Positions 15,301 through 22,800 of a stretch of 33,464 bases of DNA are shown piece by piece. The notes below the pieces were generated by a model. It was not told the origin of the DNA. It saw only the letters and a list, made by a program, of their open reading frames with translations, and made no database searches. The stretch comes from Parcubacteria bacterium C7867-006 (lineage in GTDB: Bacteria; Patescibacteriota; Minisyncoccia; Phycocordibacterales; DATDWN01). The first letter of the stretch is position 1. Every line of letters begins with the position of its first letter. A program made the position numbers and the translations under genes. Location of the stretch: the NCBI GenBank assembly GCA_001189155.1, contig LFCP01000006.1, positions 1 to 33,464 on the forward strand, read 5' to 3'.

Positions 15301-18300
15301 CAATTCCTCCACCTCCGGAGTTAGTTATAACTTGATCCCCCGCGACCAAGAATGACACTGTGCCACTACCTGATGTAGATGAGCTTCCGATTGTTACACC
15401 ACCCTGAGCTTCAACTGTACCGGTATTGATGCCACCTGCAGTAGCAGTATATGTACCAGTAACAATAAGAGTGTCCCCTGATGCGATAGTTAGCATACCA
15501 CCCGCATTCAACGTAAGATTATAAAAAGTTTCATTAGTAGCTACATCCCAAGTCGTATTAGTATTTGTAGATGTCACTGTTCCACTGTTATGAGTAAATG
15601 TGCCGCCTCCAGTATGTGTCCAGCTACCACTGACCGAGAAAAAAAATGAAGTGGCTGTATAAGTTCCACCAGATAAAGTAAAATTATCTACTGAAATTGA
15701 CCCACTACCACCATCAAATGATCCGAGTGATTGATTATATGATCCGGTTGTAGTCATCTGCCCACCTGGTGCATATATCGCAGTGGAATCTTTGAGACGA
15801 ATAGTTCTCGCTGTACTCACTCTCCATTGACCAGATGCAAAGTTTGATGTGAATCCAATATCTGTTGTAGAACAACCCGTGCCAGAATCATTATCACAAC
15901 TTGAAAGATTTGTGTTCGTCAGAGCTGAGCCATCTTTACTATCAAATATTATCTCATCGCGGTAGATGGAGAGACCTGTACAACTGGAGTAGCCCGTACA
16001 TGATGAACCATATCGAAAAACAAGAGTTCCCTTTTCTGTCGCACCATCAATCCATATGGTGATAATGTCCCCTGCCGATGGCGCTGGTGTTACATTAGTA
16101 AAGCTAAAGTTTCCTGAACCATCTGCCGCGACTGTTGTTGCTGCACCACCGTTTACCGACATCTTTACATTCGGTGTTGTAGCGATCGGAGTGGACTCAT
16201 CTGTTCCATACAACGTTCCTGAAATTGTAACCGTAGCTATTGTTTGCGATGCTTGGACCAAAATACGCGATGCATATACATCGTTGTTGTTTGTTGTTGC
16301 CTTTGTGTCGAGGTCTCCGTTTGCCGGCATGGTCACAGCACTCGTTGATGTCGCATGGTTATCCGGAGATGTAACTGTTGAGTTTGTGAGGAGTGTCCCC
16401 GCAGAAGTGTTGAGCGTCACAACAGATGTTGAGTTATCTGCGGCATCAACTGCGTGCAGATATGTATTAGTCGCACCAGTCCATTCCGATGAATCCCACT
16501 TTGTTAAAAAATTTTGAAGTGATGTTCCAGAAGATATTTTTGTGTTGGCCAAAAGATACTGTGACTCGAGTTCACTAAAGTTAGAAGCTGTTAATTTGTA
16601 TATATCCGCGTTAACAACAGCTGCATATACATTTTGATTCGATGAATCCACTGTTATACCCCACCATGAATCTCCACTACGAATTTGATTAAAATTTCCT
16701 GACCCTGCTGATTGTTTATATATGCCATTACCATTGTTACTTCCCGCATATACATCATGTGTTGATGAATCCACGGCAAGTGAGTATGGTTCCGGGACAG
16801 TGACACCTGTATCATTAAAATTACCAGAACCTGCTGTTTGTTTATAAACATTTCCATCTTGTGTAACCGCATAGACGTCATGAGTCGATGAATCAACCGC
16901 TATACCTGACCAAAAACGACTTGTCTGGCCGAGAGCGACAAAGTTTCCACTACCTGCTGTTTGTTTATATATATCACCACTAAGTACTACAGCGTACACA
17001 TCATGTGTGGAAGAGTCGACGGCTATGCCCCACCACTGTCTAGTAGTCTGACTAAGTGCATTAAAACTTCCAGACCCTGCTGTTTGTTTATATATATCAC
17101 CATTAAATACTGTTGCATACACATCATGTGTGGAGGAGTCAACTGCTACTCCATACCAACCACGACTAGTTTGACTTAATGCATTAAAACTTCCAGACCC
17201 TGCTGTTTGTTTATATATATCACCTCCATCTACAACTACATAAACATTCTGATTTGATGAATCAACTGACATACCCATCCAACCTCGTGATGTTTCTCCG
17301 AGTGACACAAAACCAGTGGATGACCCCTTCACAGAATCTACTATAATTTTTGAATTATATATTGCATGTACGGTTCGGCTATCACCAGATCTAAATGCAA
17401 TTCTATAGTGTCGTCCGTTTGTTGGAGTAAACGCAGAAGATCGTATTCGAGTTGATGTGGCGTATCCACCACCAGTTAGAATATAAGCCTTGTCAGTCCA
17501 ACTACCAAAAGAGCCATCATCTTCCTGAATAGCAATAGTCGTAGTAGCTATATAATTTACAATCAATGCCTGACCAGCACCTCCGGCACCTCCAGTCACC
17601 GTACCTCCATTACCTGCTCGAAAAGCTCCTCCTCCACCTCCTCCAGGAGCATTACCTGCATTTCCATCAGTTTTAGATGTTGTATTTTTAGCACCACCAT
17701 CACCTCCCGGACCACCTGTACCAGCCACACCTGCACCTGTTGCACTATTTCCCGTGCCACTTCCACTCGCACCCTCTCCTCCACCAGCACCATATGTTGT
17801 TGTTCCTCTTCCACCGCCACCACCCGCGATACAAGTATCAGCAACACACCCTGTTGTGTTTCCAGTTGTCGACGCTGTAACTTGTCCACCACCATCACCA
17901 CCAGCAGCAACCACCACAGTCGAATCCCATGTTGAACTAGCCCCTGTAGCGCATGTACCAGAGGTACATCCAGCTGTTGAAGCGGCGACAACAAGAGTTT
18001 TAGTTAATCCTGACAACCCATAGACAGTCGAACTGGCATATTGACCTCCAGCACCTCCACTTCCTCCACTTGGGTTAGCTGCAGCTGGACCTCCAGCACC
18101 TCCTCCACCCCACAGCTGAATCGATGTAGACGCTGTACCACTTGGAATAACTACGGTTTTAGTTCCAGCTGTTGAGTACAATGTGGACGATGCAACCGCC
18201 TGAAGAGTTTTATACGTTATCTCTGCATAAAAAGTTGTTCCCCCATCCCATTTTGTAGAGTCATATGTCCAATACTTTGGCGATGCAAATGTTGATGTTG

Positions 18301-18862
18301 CAGTGTTACTGTATGTTTCCTCATTTCCAATTTCAATCTGTGTCTGTGTCGAAGTGGCAGCACTGCTTGCTGTATCAGCAAAACTTTGAAGCACAACGAG
18401 TCGAACTGCTTTTACACCTGTTGTTCCGCTTGCAGATGAGCTGATACGAGCGACATATTCTGTTGCAGTAGATGGCATCGTACATGCAGACGAACGAATG
18501 AGAGTATAACTAGTCGTTCCCCCAGGAATGTTTATCGTACAGTCATCTGTTCCTGTTCCATTTCTACGAAGTGTGATGGTGTTTGTAAAACTCGCAGATG
18601 TCGATGCAACAGCTTCAAAATATACAGTCACGGTTCCTGAATATTTTGTTGGATCAAAATAAATAATAGCGGATGAGGTAGCAACCGTGTTTGCTGCTGC
18701 TGCAAAGTATCCGTCGGTTATGTTTATCTCCTGTCGTATGTTCCATGCATTTGCGGCAGCTACTGGATCAGGAAACAAGAAACTAGAAAACACCAGCATC
18801 ATCAGTGCTATGGAAAGTATTTTGCTGTGTATTTTTTTTGATTTTTTCATAATAATTTTCAT
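12386..18862 (-). CDS. Giant secreted surface protein (2158 aa): Gly-rich region, beta-propeller-like repeats, carboxypeptidase-regulatory-like domains, tandem beta-rich repeats, Gly-rich tail
   Basis: N-terminal signal peptide (MKKSKKIHSKILSIALMMLVFSSFLFPDPVAAANAW). Repeats: VDSSTHDVYA..GDIYKQTAGSGSFNALSQTSR; THTAGGTFNHNNGTVTF...NTWDFASSETFYNFTVNSGGTLTISSGDTLIVTSTYT. Long single frame with no TGA. Confidence 0.9.
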   Translation of the reverse strand: MKIIMKKSKKIHSKILSIALMMLVFSSFLFPDPVAAANAWNIRQEINITDGYFAAAANTVATSSAIIYFDPTKYSGTVTVYFEAVASTSASFTNTITLRRNGTGTDDCTINIPGGTTSYTLIRSSACTMPSTATEYVARISSSASGTTGVKAVRLVVLQSFADTASSAATSTQTQIEIGNEETYSNTATSTFASPKYWTYDSTKWDGGTTFYAEITYKTLQAVASSTLYSTAGTKTVVIPSGTASTSIQLWGGGGAGGPAAANPSGGSGGAGGQYASSTVYGLSGLTKTLVVAASTAGCTSGTCATGASSTWDSTVVVAAGGDGGGQVTASTTGNTTGCVADTCIAGGGGGRGTTTYGAGGGEGASGSGTGNSATGAGVAGTGGPGGDGGAKNTTSKTDGNAGNAPGGGGGGAFRAGNGGTVTGGAGGAGQALIVNYIATTTIAIQEDDGSFGSWTDKAYILTGGGYATSTRIRSSAFTPTNGRHYRIAFRSGDSRTVHAIYNSKIIVDSVKGSSTGFVSLGETSRGWMGMSVDSSNQNVYVVVDGGDIYKQTAGSGSFNALSQTSRGWYGVAVDSSTHDVYATVFNGDIYKQTAGSGSFNALSQTTRQWWGIAVDSSTHDVYAVVLSGDIYKQTAGSGNFVALGQTSRFWSGIAVDSSTHDVYAVTQDGNVYKQTAGSGNFNDTGVTVPEPYSLAVDSSTHDVYAGSNNGNGIYKQSAGSGNFNQIRSGDSWWGITVDSSNQNVYAAVVNADIYKLTASNFSELESQYLLANTKISSGTSLQNFLTKWDSSEWTGATNTYLHAVDAADNSTSVVTLNTSAGTLLTNSTVTSPDNHATSTSAVTMPANGDLDTKATTNNNDVYASRILVQASQTIATVTISGTLYGTDESTPIATTPNVKMSVNGGAATTVAADGSGNFSFTNVTPAPSAGDIITIWIDGATEKGTLVFRYGSSCTGYSSCTGLSIYRDEIIFDSKDGSALTNTNLSSCDNDSGTGCSTTDIGFTSNFASGQWRVSTARTIRLKDSTAIYAPGGQMTTTGSYNQSLGSFDGGSGSISVDNFTLSGGTYTATSFFFSVSGSWTHTGGGTFTHNSGTVTSTNTNTTWDVATNETFYNLTLNAGGMLTIASGDTLIVTGTYTATAGGINTGTVEAQGGVTIGSSSTSGSGTVSFLVAGDQVITNSGGGGIGKININKPSGTVSITGGDLTADSFTLAGGTFTSTSGNLNVAGTWTHTAGGTFNHNNGTVTFSSGNNTWDFASSETFYNFTVNSGGTLTISSGDTLIVTSTYTATAGASNSGTVEAQGNVIIGSSFSGGTTAFNFTGSASQTITNSGGTAPTGMVSINKTSGANTVTLASNYTFTNGLVVNTGTFSQGASYNYTTASTTYIGASGTWSNVGTGDIVLGGNVTNAGVITLNSSNGSQCTDGTNDIAITSSSGGTQRTWSGAGTFTLYNLAVTDMLGALTPYNSTMTNSNWTNGVCTVAVSGTVYTDEGSTAMGSGRTVRIKVSGAGDYTTTTGADGTYTVSGVVMNEGDTITAFLDGATEDAVTISRSNQSSGTLTGFNLYQNFVIVRNEYASAISASEFDLYDSGQDADINFTATGGALTVLNTNTLYVLSGTFTPGGNVTTLPYKQVGGTFNGGSSSDNFRSFVLTGGTFNATAGTMTIGVADDIGNDSWTHTAGGTFVHNSGTVKYVGDNSTWDVSTSETFNNFEICVYGCGGSPSRGLTIASGDTLIVTGTFTQTNGFFNTGTIEAQGNVVIGNSNAAVSGTGVLSFLVTGNQTITSSGGGTSLLNINKSSDTVSVTGNLTIRGLTLSSGTFTSTSGTLSVGLVDDVSNDPWTHTGGGTFNHNNGTVKYIGDLGNTMDVTTSETFYNFELCTYSCGASARTLTLGTGDTLIIENTFTQTYGAMDTGIVEVRGNVVINANANGGTTALSFTGSAAQTYTDNGGNELNGNITINKTSNSDTVTLASNADWNSSGQTVTITKGVLSQGASYNLLTGGTLTVGSNGTWSNTGTGDVILGGNVSNAGTITLNSNNGSQCTDGVDDIAITSSVGATQRTWSGAGTFTLYNLSVTDMLGALTTYVSTFSNSNWTNGEASCGASRGGGGGGIDGGDGGGNLVTGGNDGGGSTNGGGDGGGGGVSGGTPGGGAGGAAP
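16575..17310 (-). repeat. Tandem repeats of about 41 aa (123 bp), six recognisable units, beta-propeller-like
   Basis: Units of the form GWYGVAVDSSTHDVYATVFNGDIYKQTAGSGSFNALSQTTR repeated head to tail with DNA similarity (TGCTGTTTGTTTATATATATCACC recurring). Confidence 0.8.
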
Positions 18863-18871
18863 ATATTTTTA

Positions 18872-19864
18872 CTAATAGTGATTGTTGTTCACTTGGTTGT
18901 AAACAAACTCAGATATCTGTGCTATAGCCGAGGAAAGATCCTCAAAACTTCCACCCCTACTCATCACACAAATCAAATATGGATGATCTGGATAATAAAC
19001 AATCCCACAGTCGTGTAACTGATTTAGCCCGTTGTCACTTCTAATACCAAATTTATGAGATACGACTATATTTTTAGGAAGTAGAGCTGTTAATCCTCTA
19101 TCAAATTTAGTGCGAGAGAGCATCTCCAGTGTCTTCTCCGAATACTCTTTGTTTACATATGAAGCGTTAAACAAAATCCTGAAAAATCCTGCATAATTTC
19201 TAACGTTTACAGGATATGGAACATTAAACTGTGGTTTACCCAAACCTAGGGCTTCAAAAACTTTATCCATTTTAGAATCATCAATCTCTTCAGCCAAAAG
19301 ATCTGCTGCATTGTTATCAGAATAATATGTCATATATTCCAATAATTCATTAACTGTATATTCCCCACCAACCTCTAAGACTTTTTCTGAAGGATAGTAC
19401 TGATCATCACTTAAAATCTTTGTTGTATATTTTATTTTTTTATCAAGAATACTTTTATCATCTTCAGCCAATTTCATATAAGAAATAAGTATGGGAACCT
19501 TTAAAAGACTGGAGCCGATAAACTCCTCCTTTTCATTTATTCCTATCCATGGACCATTATTCAAATCCCTGATATATACGGAGATAAAATCCACCTTATT
19601 TTTAGCAAGAAGAGTGTTAACAAAATTTATCATTTCGGGTTTTGAAATTTTTATTTGATCAAATATCCCATCACCTCCATCACTTGAACACTCTAAAAGT
19701 GGACTAGTAAACACTCCACCACCCTCATGCTTCTCAGTTAGTCTGGAAATTTTAGACTCAAATATAGGAGTGAAAAAATGATATTTGTGATTCAAATTAT
19801 AGACAACAAACTCCAATGCTATGCAGATGACTATTCCTATTAATATTTGATTATAATTTTTCAT
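18872..19864 (-). CDS. Membrane-anchored serine beta-lactamase-fold hydrolase / penicillin-binding-protein-like (330 aa)
   Basis: N-terminal hydrophobic anchor; SLLK (SxxK) in EFIGSSLLKVPILISYMKLAE; SDN in YYSDNNAADLLAEE; HKFG in IVVSHKFGIRSDNG at the KTG position. Confidence 0.8.
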   Translation of the reverse strand: MKNYNQILIGIVICIALEFVVYNLNHKYHFFTPIFESKISRLTEKHEGGGVFTSPLLECSSDGGDGIFDQIKISKPEMINFVNTLLAKNKVDFISVYIRDLNNGPWIGINEKEEFIGSSLLKVPILISYMKLAEDDKSILDKKIKYTTKILSDDQYYPSEKVLEVGGEYTVNELLEYMTYYSDNNAADLLAEEIDDSKMDKVFEALGLGKPQFNVPYPVNVRNYAGFFRILFNASYVNKEYSEKTLEMLSRTKFDRGLTALLPKNIVVSHKFGIRSDNGLNQLHDCGIVYYPDHPYLICVMSRGGSFEDLSSAIAQISEFVYNQVNNNHY

Positions 19865-19868
19865 AAAT

Positions 19869-22800
19869 TTATTGTGGTATTACTTCTACAGTTCTAGTCG
19901 CATAACCCCAGTTACCAGAACCATCAACCGCACTGTAGATAATTGTGTGAGTTGTTGTAGCTACTGGTGTAGTTGTTGGAGCTGTTGTGTCTATCATTAC
20001 ATTCAACATATCAACCCCATCAACATTGAAATATATACCTAGATTATTGTTTACATTTCCATTTTCATCTGTATCTGTAACTGTCGCACCAAGATCAACG
20101 TAATTTGTTCCGTACATTATTACTGCAGGATTATTCCCCATCATAGATATAACTGGTGATGTAATATCTGTTGATGTTGCTGTAGTAGGCGGCGTTGATG
20201 TTGATATAGATTCACAAGTTCCAGCTATAGAAACCATCGCGCCATTTCTCATCTTTAGACAGTATGGTTCATTTGTAACTTCATCATACAAAGTAATACC
20301 TGCTGGTTTTGTGCTTGTACCTATTGTTAGACTCTCTGTTACTATGTTTTTGAAGTATGCGATACCAGCGACAAACTTTGCACCTATAGTATCAAACTGA
20401 TCTACAAATGCCTGCATTACATCACTAAATGTTATTCCTGATGCTGTAGGAGTTGATGATGCAACTATTGCCTCTAGATTTGTTAGTCTTGCATCTATAC
20501 TTGTCATCTTCATATCTAGTTCCTGTATTGATTTTGCAAGAACTGAAGTTAGTTCATCATATCTTATAGATGTAGAAGTTCCGAAAGCATCATGATTTAC
20601 GAGTCGTGGTTCAAGAAGATCGACCTCATCAGCAATAAATCCTAAATGGCCTTCACTACTGTTGCTATAACTAAACTCTACTGGATTTAATTTCTTTACC
20701 AACTCTAGACCTGATGTAGATGATGCAATATTTTGCATATCAACCCGTCTCTGTGTTCCACAATTTGTTGAACCGCTATTCACAGTTAACTCGTTAGAGT
20801 TAGATAAGCATACTGCAGATGAACCTACAGATGTAGTAGACAGACCAGCCAAAGTTACATTTCCTTGAACTGCGAGAGTTGTTGTTGGAGTTGTTGTTCC
20901 GATTCCAACATTTCCAGAAACTTCAGTTATATTTGATGTTGATGAAGCAATAGCCTCAAGAGTTGCCAGTCTGGCTTTAATAGAATCAATCTCTGTTCCA
21001 GTAATATTGTCCGCGTGTAGAATTGTAGTATCAATATTTTGTGCTGTTAGTTTTGGAGTGACTATTTCCTGACTAGCCGAAAGTCTATCCGCTGTTATAT
21101 CTGATTGATCAAAAGATGTTGTTGTTGAAACAGAATTAAAGAGTGTTAATAAATCTGTTGATGTAGGAACATTTCCAGTAACTGTAAGACCAAAGTTTTT
21201 AAATGAACCAGAGTAGTATGTATTCTTTACGAATACTGATATTTTACCTTGACCTGGACCATTCCAATCTTCCAAAGCCTGACCAACAACCTGACCGGCC
21301 TTGATTGCTTTCATACCAACTCCAGGAGTAGATGAAAGTGTAATATAGTCACCAGCTTTGATTGGTCCATTTTGAGTATTTACTTTTGTTGGAATACGAC
21401 CGTTTAGTGCTACGGGAACTTTTCTTGCATCATATTCATCAAGATCACCTCCCAAAGTTAATCCTGGGTCTGTTGATATTATACCTAGAGGAGCTGTTGT
21501 GTTTGTGCTTGTTGCTATTTTTACAAAGTTTGTAGGAGTTGTGATAGCAACTATGTCTCCAGTTTCAACAGTATCATTTGTTAGATACATTTCAGCAACG
21601 TCGGAAGCTGCTGTAATAAACCCTCTTGAATAGACTCTTCCACCAGTAGATGTAGCGGCTATACAGTAACCGTCAGAGTCAACACAGATGTTTCCTCTAG
21701 GAATCATAATAGTTGTAGAAGAAAGACCGTTTCCAAACCAAACATGATTACCTTTAATCATAGGTGTTCCGGCACCAGCAGTAAGACCTGTTGTTGTCGA
21801 CATGAAGAATCCGATTGTTGTAGTTGCTGCGTTTGATTGGATTGATATAACTGGATTTGTTGAAGTTGCATATGTTGTTGGAGAAGTGGTACTCAAATAT
21901 AAGTTGTTACCAACACTTCTAAATGCATATGACAGATTACCAGCAACACCATCCTGAAGAGCAAGTTGGGGTGCAGTTGATCCTGCAACAGTCAATGCCC
22001 AAGCTGGTGTTGTTGTTCCAATACCAACCTTTCCACTCACAGCGTTCAAAGTGGCGATACCTCCAGAAATTATTTGCAAAACATTGGATGATACTTCATG
22101 TATTAATGTATCTCCAGCCATACCCACACCATCGAAGTAAATCCGGCTCATCGCATCAATCCCTATATCACCACTACCATTCACACGTAGCCTTTCAGTA
22201 CCATTTGTCGCAATGCTAATTAAACTAGAGCCTGGAGAGAAAATACCTGTATTTGTATTCGCTGTGAAAGAATAAGAAGGAGCTGTTGCGGTTCCTGAAG
22301 GAACTAATATCTGTCCAGTTGTTCCACTTATCGTTAGTGCTGCAGTAGATGTTGTTGCTGTTCCTGCTACTGTTGTTGTAGATAGATATAGATTTCCTCC
22401 TGCGTTTCGGAATGCCCATTGTGCTAGTCCTGCTCCAGCTGAGAGTGCGAATTGAGAACCAGTTGTAGAAGCGATTGTTAGATCATAGAAAGGTGTTGTT
22501 GTCCCAAAACCAACAGGGTTAACAAAATTTGTCTTTCCACCTGTTCCTGGGTTAAAGCTTATTTGCATCGCAGAACCAGTATTATCCAAAACAATCGCAT
22601 CAACTACTCCAGTCTTGGCAAATGAAAATTTATCAAGTGCACCATTAGCTCCCATATGCCACAAACTTCCACCAGCATTTTCAAATTGTATTTTAGGCGC
22701 CGCAGATGAATTTTCAGATTTTAGGTATATAAGAGGGTTTGTATTTGATGAACTTCCCTGAACACTTAAGACTCCTGCTGGTGTTGAAGTTCCTATTCCA

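Noticed and set aside
16575-17310. Regular 123-bp tandem repeats as a CRISPR-like array
   Set aside because: Repeats encode in-frame 41-aa units continuous with the surrounding protein; no repeat-spacer alternation.
12654-18023. Plus- and minus-strand secondary ORFs within the 2158-aa gene (e.g. 13299-13520, 13521-14090, 16056-16517, 17596-17994)
   Set aside because: Embedded in a long coherent minus-strand gene with signal peptide; compositional artefacts without family motifs.
18872-19864. Antibiotic-resistance class A beta-lactamase
   Set aside because: SxxK and SDN present, but the KTG position is HKFG and no evident omega-loop ExxxN; genomic context points to a cell-surface role.
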